Positions 22,456 to 35,329 are shown, numbered from the stretch's first letter. The stretch is DNA of 64,000 bases from Cymbidium sinense (GCA_021442155.1 CM038223.1:34632983-34696982); one strand, 5' to 3'. The notes: generated by a model from the sequence alone, not told the origin. Made by a program: numbers and translations.

Positions 22456-24090
22456 ATATGAAAACACCCCATTTAAGTATAACCCATTAGGATAGGTGGG
22501 CTTGGTATCCATTAGTGTTAAGTCTAATTGTGTGATATATAACTAATTGGTGTATATGTGTGTTATAGCTAACCTCTAATTTGTAGATTTAGTTAGGATT
22601 TTTTTTTGTACTAGTATTAGGGTCATGGGGTTTAGATTGAGAAGATGCTAGAAGGCTTATCCCTAGAGGCTTTATAAAGCATGGATTATCCAAATTTATT
22701 AATATAAGTAAGATAAGACCACTATGGTTTGCTTTAATTCTGTTTATATAAATATAATCCACACTGTATAAGAATTGATCTTAACAAACTATTCTTTTTT
22801 TTGGGGGGTCTATGGAAGAACCCGATCGCATTAGCCTTTCATTATTCTAATTTGATTGATTGATTGGTGTGTTTACTATGATTATATAATATAAAATAAC
22901 ATGTTTTTTTCCTAGATTTCTTAGAGTTTGATGGCTATTATATGTGGCCTAAATTTTGATAGGCTCTTTAGGATTTTAATTTTCCAGTCCAACTTAAATC
23001 AACTTGAATTATAAATTAATAACTCATAACCTCATCTTAAAGCCTAGAAATTATTTAACTAAAAGATTTAGAAACTATAATCTGTGATGGTTGTATAATA
23101 ATCATGCATACATATTAACTTCTCTTCTTGAACATAGGGGATCTTCACTCTTTGCATAATAATGGGGAGTGCAAGATTATTAATAGTAACCCCCTTAAGT
23201 GAAGAACTTCCTTTCTTATAGATTGATCCATAACTTTATTTCATCATGTATATAGGCATACTTTCCTACTCAAGCTTGTGTAAACATGTAAGGGACTAAA
23301 ATTTATCAAAAAATTAAAATTTTATTGCATTAGTTAGGACATTGTTCATACCCATCATAATCTAGGTTCTTAAGGAATGAGTTTAGGCTTTTACGTTTCC
23401 CTTATAAATAAATAATAGCCTAACTATCTTGTAATCATATGACTTACTAACATAGTTCTAAAGCATAAGAGGTGTTAGCTGGCAGCCACTCCAAGCAATT
23501 GTAAGTCCAAAAGAGTCGAGATGGGTTCAAATCCATAAGTAAGGATGTGCCATCATATTTATTTATTTAGAGTAGAATTAATGAAGTTATTAACTTATTT
23601 TAAAGTTCTATTAGACATATATTCGAAAGCTGCTTATTTTTTCCCACTATAAGTGTAAGTCCTCACTTCTTAGGTATTATCATAATCTTGCATTATTAAC
23701 ATATAAGCCTTAGCTTTCTAATAAAATGTCAACTCAAATGATAATAATTTTTAGTTTTGAAAAAATAAAGCCTCACCATAGGATAGATGAAGTGCTTACT
23801 AGGCTTCCTAATATCGTGAGCACTTTCTGCTCATCTTTCTTTAAACTTTGTTAAGAACTCTTCTTATTTGAGTTTTTCCATTTGCTTCAAAAATTATCTA
23901 TCCATTATCAAGTTTTAAAATCTATAGAGGTGTTAGCCGATGATTTTAATAAAGAGTTTTCTTAAGAGATTCATGTTCCTTAAGATGTGATAAACTATAG
24001 GGGCTTGCTCCTATATGCAACTTAAGAACACAACTTAAGAAGGAAACATCCTATGCTAGTTTGAGGTTAGTTTATAGATGTCTAAGAAAG
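22456..24090 (+). mobile_element. X-family LTR X2b, 3' part
   Basis: Collinear with 62,480-63,999 and 49,086-50,600: AGGTGGGCTTGGTATCC, the block with GATGCTAGAAGGC, GAACCCGATCGCATTAGCC, AACATGTTTTT, TAAAGCATAAGAGGTGTTAG then CTGGCAGCCACTCCA, ATAGATGAAGTGCTTACTAG, and TTCTTAAGAGATTCATG. The last about 200 bp of the LTR and the primer-binding site are missing: at about 24,090 the sequence passes directly to a gag-like segment. Confidence 0.65.
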
Positions 24091-26340
24091 AAGTATCAGC
24101 GATCTGAGTTCAAAGTAGTTGATAATTTGAGAGCAATGATTTAAAGGAGTGTTAGGGATCAAATTATATGAGAGTTGGTCACCAAGGCTAAGATTATTGT
24201 ATAAGTAGGTATAAGGGAGAGGAGGAAGTTTGCTACATAGTTTGTAACTTCTACATTGATGGATAAGCATCATGTTTAACATTGACTTGACTATATAGGG
24301 TAGTCAGACAAGATAGTTCTAACTAGGTTTGATTAGGTGAAGTAGGTGTCCATAAAACATAGTATGTGTGACCCCTATCGTACCACTCTGTTCATAGACC
24401 TCCTTTCTTATTCTATTACTCACATCATAAATCCCATTGAAATACCAGAAGCATCCTAGAGAGAGGAAGTCTTCACAACTGGTGATTGTACTATGCCTTA
24501 AGGGCCAACCTTCTTCTTCTTATATTAATAGTACAAGGCTAAACACCCTTATTTGGATTCCCACTATGTAAATAGATAAGATGGCGTGGTGGCCCAAGAG
24601 TATATTAGTGGCTCCATTATAATCACTAGGTGTGAAGGAAAGGGAAAAGGAAGATTATCCAACTTAGGTAACTTTCGAGTTAGTCAGTAGACATGATGTA
24701 TAGGAGAATGAGAAGAGGGGTTAGAATGGTTATAGGAGGATAGTGATCACCTAAAATATGTCACTATTGATCCCAAAAGAGTAGATGACCATTAGTTAGA
24801 AGACATTCTAGAAGATTATCATGCTATGATTTGGTAGATAAAGGGGAATTATTATTAAGATTAAGATAGTGAAATAAAATACTTTGATGCCAATGATGAT
24901 GACTTGTTAGAGGAGTCCATGAAGATCCACATGGTTGACACTAGGGCATCCTCGCAAGCAGCTAATGCACATGAAAATGTGGTTGAATAGGGTGAGGCAC
25001 TGAACTCAACTCAATGGTTGTTGTATTAGTTAAAGTAAAAGATGATCAGATTAGTTGTATAGAAAGGAGGGTAGAGGAGCTGATATCAATAGTACTAGTC
25101 CTTTAGGGACAAGCACTATTGCCTTAAGTCACCCCAATGGAAGTAGCTAAGCTAGAGGTGATACACACATTTAAGAGGAACAAATGTGCCACTCTTATGG
25201 ATAAATACATGGATAATTTACATAGGAAGGGCATGGATAACACAACATTTTAGGGGAGATACATCAAGTAGATTGTAGAGTTGAAAGTGAGGGAAGCATT
25301 GGCACAAACCTAAGGGGATTCATTGATTCCAAGGGGTAGAGCTTACCTAGAGGAATTCAATGCAATTTAATACCCCAAATGGGTACCACCATCATTCAAG
25401 GTATTTGATGTTAGTGGGGACCCAAGGAAGCATATAAAACTCTTTTAGGCTAGTTATTATAATGCTAGGGATAGTGATGCACTTCTATTTAGACTATTTG
25501 TTAGTAGCTCATCAAGAATTGCATTTGATTGGTATGTTGGGCTACCTAATGGCTTAATTAAGACATTTGAAGAGATGGAGAAACTTTTTAGTAAGAGATC
25601 TGTAGAGGCATAATAGAAGGTTACTGCTGAAGATTTAGTTATGAAAATGTAGAAACTAATGGGTCCCTAATAAATTACATACTTAGATGGATAAATCTTA
25701 GAGTAAAATATGAACCCCAACTCCAAGGGAAACATGCCACTGAAATCTTTCTTAAGAACATTTATAAGCTAGTAACTTTCATACTCAAGGGGTTTACTTT
25801 CAAAACCTTCAAAAAGCTTATCAACAAAGCAGCTAACCTTCAAGAGAAAGCCAAGCAATTTTCATTCTTAGATCCTTCACTTATCGGGGAAACTAGCATC
25901 ACTTTGGCTAACATTCAGAGATGTTGGTGGGTTTTCCTCTCTCACTCATCGAGATAGTATGGAGTTTAAGAGGAATGAGTCCTTTCATTTGGAGGGGGAA
26001 GATACTAAGAGGGAATCATTTATGCTTGTTAACCTATTTGAACTCATCACTTTATGGAGGAGGATCACTCTTTTAGAGGAGGACTCCAACTCATGGAAGG
26101 AGTTAGGAAAACTATAGTCAATGTTATAGGCAGATTCATTATAGAGGCAAGTTATGGAGGTAGAGTCTTAGAGGAGTTTAGTGATCATGAAGGCTGAGTT
26201 GACTTCACTTTGATGCTCAATAATGTCAAAGGGGTCTTCTCATTTCATCTCTAGCTCTAACTTTATGTTCAACTACATGTGTGATGATGGTGGACTTGAT
26301 GAGAAGTGGCACTCAGGCCCTATTGTGAAGCAATTCAAAA
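24091..26340 (+). pseudogene. Decayed Gypsy gag (element A)
   Basis: 24,100-25,000 is homologous to 52,040-52,950 of element B (GTGTTAGGGATCAAAT, CAAGATAGTTCT, CATGGTTGACAC and GGTGAGGCACTGAACTCAA blocks). 25,400-25,620 translates as KVFDVSGDPRKHIKLF, stop, ASYYNARDSDALLFRLFVSS, then RIAFDWYVGLPNGLIKTF and EEMEKLF. This is the retrotransposon gag (Pfam Retrotrans_gag-like) core, with its conserved W, the LPxGSIxSFxEL motif and the downstream ITYLxR region. Most stops fit CAG or CAA to TAG or TAA. Past 25,880 homology to B fades, and no protease is seen before the junction with Y2 at about 26,340. Non-functional. Confidence 0.72.
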
Positions 26341-26699
26341 TGTAATCTATAGGAGGTATACCAAGTGCATTGTAATTATTTTTTTGACTTTAATACAAAA
26401 ATATTTAAAAAATATTTATCTCATACTAACCTTTTTTCTTGTCGAGTTCTTTTTATACTGAAAATGTGAGTGAGAATCTTTAATTATTTTTATCATGACT
26501 TGCAATACTAAGATTTACATGCGATTTAATAATAATTTTTTCATTTAATGTTTGATGTGACATCCACATTACTGAGCATTAATTACCATGTCTATAAATT
26601 CATTTTTATTGTGGGTGATTTGATCTTTATTGCTCTTCTTTTTATCTTCTAGTGAGTTATTATTCTGTCATGCAAGCAGATTCTATTCTCTCTCAACCT
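26341..26699 (+). other. Conserved leader of the Y2 antisense ORF
   Basis: Non-coding. 26,560-26,700 is the reverse-orientation match of 3,440-3,580 (GATGTGACATCCACATTACT, ATTACCATGTCTATAAATTC). The left end near 26,341 joins the decayed gag; no terminal repeat is visible there. Confidence 0.5.
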
Positions 26700-28500
26700 C
26701 ATGGTGAGTAACTTTTGGATTATGGTAATAGCAACTCTAAGGAAGCCATCGATTGTATTTATGCAATTCAAGGCCAAAGTGATGCTCGACCTAGAGTCAT
26801 CAATGATGACCTATGTCTTCCACTACTATTGCCAAAGTGATAGATTTTGTCAGTTCGAGTGGCCAACCAAGATGGGTGATTTAACTCGACTCGGTCGAAT
26901 GAATTATGCATACCCTTGGACATCTTTCTAGTGAGTGGGTAGAGATTTTAAATTTTTATGGAGTTGTACACTCCAAAGTCCTTTCAAACAAAGTGGCAAG
27001 TATCACTACTTTTATTTTGTTCTTGTGGGAGGAGAGTGTGTTGTGGAGCTTGGACCTTTTTGACCATGTATTCTTAATAATGAGTCACCAAGATAGAATT
27101 ATTCAGGCAACAGTCTTATTGAGGATTTGTGGCCTATAAAATAAAGCTAGAAAGGGACACTTGAAGCTCTTGTTTGTTAAAAGTTGATTGTTGTGGCCAA
27201 TATTGACTATTCCCCTCAGACCACTCCTAAAGCAAGTGCCCTAATGAAGGAAGCATTGAAGGTAGTGATATACATGATTCTAAACACCTTTACTACCTTT
27301 GTTTTGGCCTAGTCAATAGTTTCCTCCGTAGTATGTAGTTTACCCTTTTTATAGCTTTTATGTTGCTCTTTAACTTTTCCATTTTTATATTTTACTCACT
27401 TAATCATAGGAGATGAGGCTACCATGCCCCTTCACTCAATCCATTAAAAATTCAATTCTTCAAGGAGCACGATGGTGAGGAAGGTGTTGGTGAGTCAACT
27501 TCTACTAAGGTTGTCGATAGGTTGAATTGAGTACTCCTCCAAAAAAGTCCATGAAGTGGGCCATGAGTTTTACTCTTCAATGCCACTAAAAGAAGAAGAG
27601 TGAGTCTGAAAGGGAAGAGGATGAAGAGTTTATGTACTTTACACTTTTTTATAGCTTTTATGCCACTCTTTGACTTGTCCATTCTTATCTTTTACTCACT
27701 TATTGACAAGAGATGAGGCTTCCATGCCCTTGCCATAAGATCCCTTGGAAATTTGATTCTTCAAGGAGGGTGGTGGTGAGGAAGGTGTTAGTGAGTCAGC
27801 TGTTACTAAGGTCTCCAATGAGGTTGGGTTGAGTACTACTCCAAAAAAGTCCAAAAGAGGGCAGTGAGTTCCACTATTTGATGCATCAAAAGAAGAAGAG
27901 TGAGTCTAAAATGGAGGAGAAAGAAGAGTATGTTGTTAGCACTTTACTCCAAATTTATCCAAGCTAGCTAGTGGGCCTTTGAGCATGAACAAAACATCTT
28001 CTTTGAAGTGCTTTACTTGTTTCTTGGGGACACTCCTAACAATTTAATTTTCTTTACTATAATGACTGGTCAAGCAATTGCATGACAATTGAGTTGAGAG
28101 ATTTGCTAAAAGTTCTTTCTTCAGAGAAAGAATTTGTCTATGGTGAAGATTGAATTGGTGGTTGTGAATGACGAGTTCAAATCGAACTTCAAGAAGAGGA
28201 AAGGAGACAAGAGAAGGAAAGAATAGGGTTGCCGTGGAGCTAACTCACCTTGCTAAGGAAAAGAAGGAACTAGAAGAAGAGATCTTGTGTCATACTAAAG
28301 AATTTTTTAAAAAAAGGAGGCCAAATTCACAAGCTTCCTTAATTTTGATGAGTACTGAGATTTACTGTAGCAAATATTTAAGTCGGGTATCAATTTCATG
28401 ATAGCTAAACTGGTAAAACACAATCATTTGGACACCAAATTTTTAGATTTCTCCAATAAACTTTCTCTTTTGTATTCTAATGAGGATGATTATTAGAGCA
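26700..28500 (+). pseudogene. Antisense ORF of Tat-type element Y2 (coiled-coil protein, decayed)
   Basis: Same layout as the - strand pseudogene at 1,890-3,389. Open pieces are 26,701-26,931, 26,906-27,139 (contains LGHLSSEWVEILNFYG then KVASITTFILFLW, matching the MSGWI ... VASITTFILFF region of Y1) and 28,168-28,401 (VAVELTHLAKEKKELEEEI, a charged coiled coil matching NATLEFTHLVKARR of Y1). 27,380-27,560 and 27,640-27,860 are a diverged direct duplication (both with TTTTACTCACTTA, GAGATGAGGCT and GAGGAAGGTGTT), so the linker has expanded in this copy. It lies opposite to the pol gene of the same element (29,480-31,020, - strand). No intact protein. Confidence 0.62.
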
Positions 28501-28869
28501 TCATAAGCTAGTTTTCCTATTTTATTTATGTATCTATTTTGGCTTGCGAGTTGAGAAGAAGTAATCATGTATCTCATACTCGTACTCTTGTAACTTTTTT
28601 TGTAAATAAAAAGGACTCATTCTTTTCTTTCTTATCGAGTGTTTTTTTCTTATAAATATTTTTATTGAAATAATTATGAAAGTTATCACTTTGTACTTAC
28701 TAAAATGAGAAGATAATAGAAGGCCTCTATTGTACTCATTGTATTATGGATGCCATATCTAGTACTTAGGATAATATGGTTGTTGGTTATGAGATGTGCT
28801 TTTTATTCTTGATTACTGACTATATGATGTTAGGGAGTTTGATAATCTTGACTAGCGACCATGGTGGGT

Positions 28870-29170
28870 TGATCCTTTTATTTTGTCAACCATAGTGAGT
28901 TATTCTTTCTATAGTCAGCATTCTCTTGAAGTTTTAGTCTTACATTTGAGTCACCAACCACACAGAGTGTTGGTTTTTTAATTAATAGTTATTGATCTCT
29001 TTGGGTGATGATCTTACACTTGAGTTGCCAACCATAAAGAGTGTTGGCATTTTTGTTAATAGTCCTTGAATTTTTGGGGTGTCGGCCTTACAATTGAGTT
29101 GTCAATCTCACAAAGTGTTATTCTTTTTAGTTAATAGTCATGAACCTCTTAGGGTGTTGGTCTTAGCATT
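28870..29170. repeat. Tandem array, period 74-75 bp, in Y2 3' region
   Basis: TTGAGTYRCCAAYC starts units at 28,945, 29,020 and 29,094, each with AGAGTGTTGG and TTAATAGTYATTGA, ending GGTCTTACA-like. A weaker unit precedes them. Reverse-complement homologue of the 103-bp array at 983-1,352, but with a shorter unit. 29,230-29,330 (GGGCCAAGA, TTGGGCCAAAAAT) corresponds to the array at 610-945. Confidence 0.78.
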
Positions 29171-29479
29171 CCATAAAATAAATTTTGATGAGTGTTAGTA
29201 ATTTTAACACAAAAGTTGCCTGCTTGACCTTTGTATTCCTGGGCCAAGAATGGCATGACAAGTACTTAGATTTATTGTTCAACCTCTTTATAGCCTACTA
29301 AGTGAAACCTTTATCTTGGGCCAAAAATCTTACACTGAGTATCGTGAGTTATCATGTAGCCTGTTGAGTATCTTGCAATATATTTACTGATTGTTCTTAC
29401 ACTTGCTCAAGTAATTATGTGAGTATGAAGAAGAATCAGTATTTGTTGGACAAAACTTAATAGTAATAAAAAATTAAAT

Positions 29480-31020
29480 ACAAAAGACATAGCCTACCTT
29501 TAGGATAAAATCTATTAAGATCTTTGGCATTTTAGATATGAGGTACATCCGCCCTTCATGAGTTAGTAGTTGGTATGCTATGGGATTGACTTATTTCTTG
29601 ATGATATAAGGGTCATCCCATATATGGGTGAGTTTTCCCAAGATATTTTATCGGGTCATAGTGTCCACTTTATTCTGTGCTAAGTCATCACCTTTGAAAT
29701 GTCTCTCTTTAATGTGGCAAGTATAGTATCTTTTCATCTATTTATTTATTTATTCTTATCTTACTAAAACTTCAATTCTTAATTCTTTGAGCATGTTAAG
29801 TATGTCTTTTATGGCTTCATAGTTTAGGCTCTTTGGTTTTGGAGTTCATATTTCACCAACACGATAGCTTACTCTATGAGATATCATGAATGACATATGT
29901 CCAGTTTCTATTGTAGGAGTCATTGTGAGTCAAACTATTTGGTTTTTGCACCTTCTACCATCTTCTTTAGTAGATTATGTATTTTCTTGTTTGCCACTTC
30001 TACATGGTCATTGCCTTATGAGTGATGTACCGAAGTGAACTTTAGTTGTATCCTTTGAGACACAAAGAACTCTTAGTCTCTTATCGAAAAATTATGACCC
30101 TTTGTATGTGATGATTGATATAGGCAGCCCATACATGCAAATGATATCAATCCAAATAAAATTTTCTAACTATCTAGACTATTATCTTGACGAGTGGTTT
30201 TGCTTCAATTTATTTGTTGAAGTAGTCAATCATGATAAGAATTAATCTTCTTTGCCTACTAGCTATTGGCAAGGGGCTAATCATGTCCATTCCCTAAATG
30301 GTAAAGTTCCATGGGTTCAAAATAGGCTATAGAGGTTATGGAGGTTGTTGTTGAAGAGTGATGAATTTTTGACACTACTCACATTTTTTGTGAACTAATT
30401 TGCAACATTGTTAAGTGTGGGTTAGAACTATCCCTATCTGAAGATTCTATTAGTGAGTGACCTTCCTTCTAAATGGTTTCCACACTCGATAGAGTGTATT
30501 TCCTCAAGCACCTTTCTTTATTTTATCTGGCGTACATATCTCATGTTGGGTGAGGTCATCGGTCATAAAAAAACTTACCTCCAATAGTAAGTATTGAGTA
30601 GCTTTTATCTTAATTCTCCTTAGGTCTTTAGTAGTCTCTTTGACCTCTTTGATCTACATGTACTTTTGATAATATCAATCTAGGTTGGTGAATGCTTGTA
30701 TTTTACTTGCATCAATTCATTTTCTTCAGTGCTTGGTTGAGTGACTTGGATGACAGAGTACTCCTCGAGTCCACCCACCTTGGATAGTAGATCAGAGAGT
30801 TGATTCTACTCTTTAAATTTCTGCATAATCTTGAAGTACTTTGATCATCCAATCTCTACTTTTACCTTGAGTAAATACTTCTGTAATAACTCATCTCTGA
30901 CCCCATAATCCTCATTAACTTGCCTTACTAAACACTACTTTAATGAATAATGTCTTTACTATATTAGTTTAATTTTATGTATTGTGTTTTTTAAATCTTC
31001 TAAAGTGTATTATTCTTAGA
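29480..31020 (-). pseudogene. Gypsy RNase H C-terminus and integrase (element Y2)
   Basis: Read from 31,020 down. Near 30,800: FKIMQKFKE, stop, NQLSDLLSKVGGLEEYSVI, the end of RNase H and its tether. Near 30,480: EIHSIECGNHLEGRSL, the start of the integrase zinc-binding region. Then GMDMISPLP near 30,290 (first catalytic Asp segment), MIDYFNK, stop, IEAKPLV (normally VDYFTKW), and ICMYGLPISIIT (the region leading to the second Asp, which is not intact). 29,500-29,660 gives VDTMTR, stop, NILGKLTHIWDDPYIIKK, a GPY/F-like module homologous to Y1's. Multiple stops and frameshifts. The upstream pol and gag are missing: the Copia LTR S1 begins at 31,124. Confidence 0.78.
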
Positions 31021-31123
31021 ATTTTTCTAAACCAATAAAAAATAAAATCCCCAATTTCCCTACCCAAATTCCATCATAAATCCCACTTTCAAGGTGTTTA
31101 CCCCATGAGCCTTCACTTAATAT

Positions 31124-32288
31124 TCTTAGTTTTGATGATCACAAATATTCATGGTTGAACAAATAATTTTTTTGCTAATTAGTTATGTGTGCGTTATGCA
31201 ATTAGAAGATTCCTTGTAAGAGCTTGATCTATAACCGATTGTCAAAATGCTTAATCAAGGATGCATGAAGATCATAAATTGCTGCCAAAATATTCGAGTA
31301 GAGTTCAACATTTGTATTGTCATTTTGGTACTTATAATTTAATTTTTTTCTAGCATATGAATGATGAATTACAAGCACACACACTTGAGAGATCATTTAA
31401 AATTTAATAAATTTTGTAGCTGATCCTATTTTAAATAAAATTTCCAAATCAATTTTCATTTATAAATTCTTAATAAATTTCAATTGTATGTTTGTGTATA
31501 ATTTGGATTTTGTTCAAATTATTAATTTTATTATTTTTCAATCATATGTTATAACAACAAAACAATTTTGGTTATGTTCTAATCAAATAACCATAGATTA
31601 ATTTCTTAATTATAATGATTCTTTTAATCATACAAATTAACATGATCATAATTAATTTAATTTTCAAAAAATTAGTATTTTTTATTCAACATCTTCTATG
31701 TAAATACAAGGGGGACTAAACTCAATAAATTTCTATACATAAAAAATTTTAAAGAGGCTTAAGGAAGAGTGTTTAGGAGAAGTGTGGGGAGATCTCTCTC
31801 TCTTCTTTTCTCTAAAAATTATTGTGAGTTAGTAAGTTTGCACTTGGTTATTTATTTATATTTCCTTGAGTCTTGTATTTCTAACCTAAGATTATATTCT
31901 TTAGTATGAGAACTTGTGTAAACTTTATTTTACTTTAAGAGATTTTTCTTGAGGGAGTGGTGACCTTCTTGCCTTGAAAGAGAAGGGGAGTGGGTGTAGG
32001 ATTTCTCCATTACCCATGAAAAAGAGAGGCTTCTCTGCCTTGGCAAGTTGAGAGATAGTGGATTTTGGGGGAAGATCTTGAAAGTGGATGTAGATCAGTT
32101 GACTGAACCATTCTAAATCTTATGTCTCACTTATTTTCTTTCTATTTAGCACTCTTTCGCTTTGATTAAATTGTTGAGTTTTCTTCAATGTTTAATTTTT
32201 AAATTCCTTTTATTTAAATAATTTTAGAAAGCACACTAATTTACACCCCCTCCCCCCCCTTCCGCTCTTGGGTGTGCCAAAACTAACA
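31124..32288 (+). mobile_element. 5' LTR of SIRE-like Copia element S1
   Basis: Starts TCTTAGTTTTGATGATCAC (TC for the usual TG) and ends AACTAACA, giving matching termini (T)GTTAGTT ... AACTAACA over 1,165 bp. The TTTTGATGATNNCAAA start is typical of SIRE/Maximus-type Copia LTRs. U5-like features lie at 32,080-32,130, and a C-rich stretch at 32,246-32,262. A primer-binding site follows at once. No 3' LTR is seen to the right. Confidence 0.75.
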
Positions 32289-32290
32289 AG

Positions 32291-32303
32291 TGGTATTTGA
32301 GGG
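32291..32303 (+). promoter_or_regulatory. Primer-binding site, initiator-Met tRNA type
   Basis: TGGTATTTGAGGG, two bases after the LTR end. Plant Copia elements normally have TGGTATCAGAGC here (complement of the initiator tRNA-Met 3' end); the differences are mostly transitions. Confidence 0.75.
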
Positions 32304-32344
32304 GGTTGCTTATTTCGGTATAACAACCACAAGTAAATCCGCCA

Positions 32345-33535
32345 ATGACAAATCTAGGAAATAGAAACACCCTGAAAATATACTCTATTACTCGACCACC
32401 TATTTTTGCTGATATTCCTTTTGACTTTTAGAAGAATCACATGTATACTTTTATTCAATCAATTGATTTTCATATGTGGAATAGAATTGAAGTGAGATAT
32501 TTACCTCCTCATTAGATTATTAATGAAAAATGAATTAAAACTCCTTTCAATTCATGGTTTGTAGAAGAAATGGAAATAGCCTAATTAAATTCCAAGTATT
32601 TAAATTACTTTTTCTATTCCTTAAAATTTGAAGACTATATGCATTTTTCTACTTGCAAATTGGGTTAGAAAATTTGGAAAAAGCTATGTGTTACTTACAA
32701 ACAAACAAAAAAGGTTAAAAATCTAGTATCAATATGCTTTTACATGGTTACTAGTTATTTTGCATGTTACCCCATGAGTCAATTTTTGATATGTCTACAT
32801 GCTTTACCAAAATAATTATATTATTACATACTTTGGGAAGAGAATTTACTAATGCTAAAAGAGTTAACAAAATCTTGCATTACTTGCCTGAATCATGGGA
32901 TGCTAAGGTTTTTTTGGTCTCTAAATTTAAAGATATATCTATTTACTCGATTAGCACACTTATTACTTATGATGAAAAAGTGTTGCAAAGAAATACTAAT
33001 GATATTACTTCTGATGGTGAGAGGAGAAAGGAGAAGGCCATTGCCTTTAAAGCTAGTACATTTGATGGCAGTGAAGAAGACAACAACACCGAGGAGGATG
33101 ATGTTGCTTATGACCAAAAAGTTCAAAATTTCCTTAAGGATAAAAAGAAACGATTTGATCAAAGAAAATGCAAAGATAAATCTAAAAGTCCTCTACAATT
33201 ATTGATCTAATGTTTTATGAATGTAAGAAATTAGGTCACACTATGTGGGAATGCCCAATGCTTAAGAACTCAACTCTGAAAGAAAAAAAAGAAGAAAAAT
33301 GCGATACTAAGAAGGATAGGAGGAGGGCCTAACATGTATTTTGGTTCAACCCTATCTCTAACTCTTCAAAAGAAGAAGTCATGGAAGAAGCCACAAATCT
33401 CTGTCTGATGGCAATAGGTGATTCATGTGATTCAGGTGATAGTCAGGTAAGTAAACACACTTATAATGAGCTTCTCATTATTTATGATGAACTACATGTT
33501 GCATTTAATTCCATAAAAAATACTTTTCCTTAAAA
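32345..33535 (+). pseudogene. Copia gag of S1 (UBN2-type, zinc knuckle damaged)
   Basis: From 32,345 (MTNLGNRN) through RPPIFADIPFDF, the usual 'PPxFxGxNFxxWK' entry, then GKKIWKKLCVTY-like text. The longest open piece (32,764-33,210, 148 codons) reads LPHESIFDMSTCFTKIIILL, then TLGREFTNAKRVNKILHYLP, ESWDAKV, matching UBN2 gag (SIxEMxxRFTxIVNxLxxLG ... LRSLPxSWDPKV). An acidic stretch EEDNNTEEDD and the FLKDKKKRF segment follow. The zinc knuckle at about 33,209-33,250 reads FYECKKLGHTMWEC: the first Cys is Phe. Gag packages the element RNA; this copy cannot. Confidence 0.82.
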
Positions 33536-33929
33536 TAAATTTTTTTCTCTTTGGAAAAGATTTATAACACATTTTTGAATGAATATGAAAAGTTAAAAAT
33601 TAACTACAAAGAACTAGAAATTCAAAAGACTAAAATAGAACATGATTTATTTGAAAAAAATAGATCTTCTTACATGTGTTAATGGAATTTTAAAAAATAA
33701 AATTAAGGTTTGTAAAAAAAAATGCATCCGATCAAAATATAAAAAATAAATAAAAATAAAGCTAATATGTTCGTGCATTCTTTCCCTAACAATTATTGTT
33801 TTACTTATAGTAGTTTTGGACATGTTGCTAATCTAGGCATACATCATTCACTTTTAAATTCAACATATGTATTGATTCTTAAAACTCATTCTAAATCTAT
33901 GAGGCTCAAGCAAGTCTAAGTTCCTAAAA

Positions 33930-35182
33930 TTCTAACTTAAGTCTATATCTGTAGATATTCCTTCTCTTAGGAGAGAGTGGAGTCATGTGGTACTTGGAGC
34001 ATGGTTGTTTGAGACATATGGCTGATGACAAAAGAAATTTTATCTCTTTATAACTCAAAGCAGAGGAAAGGCCACTCTTGGAGACAACAAAACATGCCAT
34101 GTACACAAGTTAGGTACCATTAGTATTAAAAATTCTTTATCCATTAAATAGGTCCTTATTGATGGTTTAAAACATAATCTATTTAGCATTACTTAATTAT
34201 GGGATAAGGGCTTTACAATCAAATTTTTAAACAATAAATGCTTACTTGACTTAGATGGAAAAGTTTTCTTAAAAGGTGTTAGGATTAACAACATTTACAT
34301 GATTGATCTTGATAATCTAGGTTATTCTTAAGTTGTTTGTTTAAAATCCATACTAGATTATTCATGTCTTTGGCATAGGATAGTGTGCCACATAAGCATG
34401 CACACTCTTAGGAAGATTACTTGAGCTAAGTTTTTTGATGATCGTTTGTGTGATTCCTGTTAGCATGGTAAGCAAATAAATTTACTTTTAAATTTACAAT
34501 AAGCATTGTCACTTCGTGACCCTTAGAAATTCTTTACATGGACTTTTTTGGATTTGTTAGCACTACTAATTTGGGGGGAAAGTCATACGAATTGGTTATT
34601 GTTGATGATTTTACTAAATTTATTTAGGTAAGATTTTTGAAACATAAAATTAAAACTTTTTTTTTTTGAATTTGAGATAGTTTCTACTTGGATTCAAAGA
34701 AAAATTGGTTGTAGTATTGCATCTATTCATAGTAATCATGGTGGTGAATTTAGAAATGATAAATTTGAAGATTTTTATACTGACCAGGATAGAGCATAAT
34801 TTCTCAACCCCCAAAACTCCACAGTAGAATGGAATTGATAAAGAAAATAATAGAATACTCAAATAAGCCTCTAGATCCATGCTTATTAATATAAGCTTCC
34901 AAGATACTTCTGGGCTGAGGTGGTCAAGACTGCATGCTATGTGCTAATAGTGTCAACATTAGATCTAAGCTAAATAAAACTCCCCATGAGCTTTTGAAAG
35001 GTAAGACCCTAAATCTATCACATTTGTATGTTTTTGGTTGTAAATGCTTTGTCTTAAATAATGTGAAGAATAATTTGGGGAAATTTGATCTTAAGTATGA
35101 TGAGAGAATTTTTCTACAATACTCTTATGTAGGAAAAGTTTATAGAATCTTCAATAGGGGAACCCTATTAGTACATGAGTGA
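33930..35182 (+). pseudogene. Copia protease remnant and integrase of S1
   Basis: 33,985-34,020 gives LEHGCLRHMADDKRNFISL, equivalent to LDSGCSRHMTGDKSKF; the catalytic Asp region is altered. 34,200-34,330 keeps the DLDGKVFLKGVRINNIYMID spacer. The GAG-pre-integrase zinc site reads LWHRIVCHISMHTLRK ... LCDSC, stop, HGK (34,365-34,465). Integrase core: YMDFFGFV with the first Asp at 34,541, ELVIVDDFTKFI at about 34,590, and SNHGGEFRNDKF with the catalytic Glu codon at 34,746. 34,934-35,182 is open and reads KLNKTPHELLKGK, LSHLYVFGCKCFVLNN, KVYRIFNRGTLLVHE, the classic C-terminal region. Several stops are CAG to TAG or TGG to TAG. Confidence 0.85.
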
Positions 35183-35329
35183 TGAATCCACTATCTCTTT
35201 CACTCCTAAAGAACATGTAAATGAGGATGATTTAGTGCCAAAAATTGATAATTTAAGTTCAAAAGAAAATAAAGAAGTAGGGAGAAACTACTTAGAGAGT
35301 GGAGATATGAATTGAGTCATCCTTAAGAT

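Noticed and set aside
32852..33205. ORFs in other frames over the Copia gag (32,852 + and 32,893 -)
   Set aside because: The 32,764-33,210 frame carries the UBN2 gag motifs; the others are shadows.
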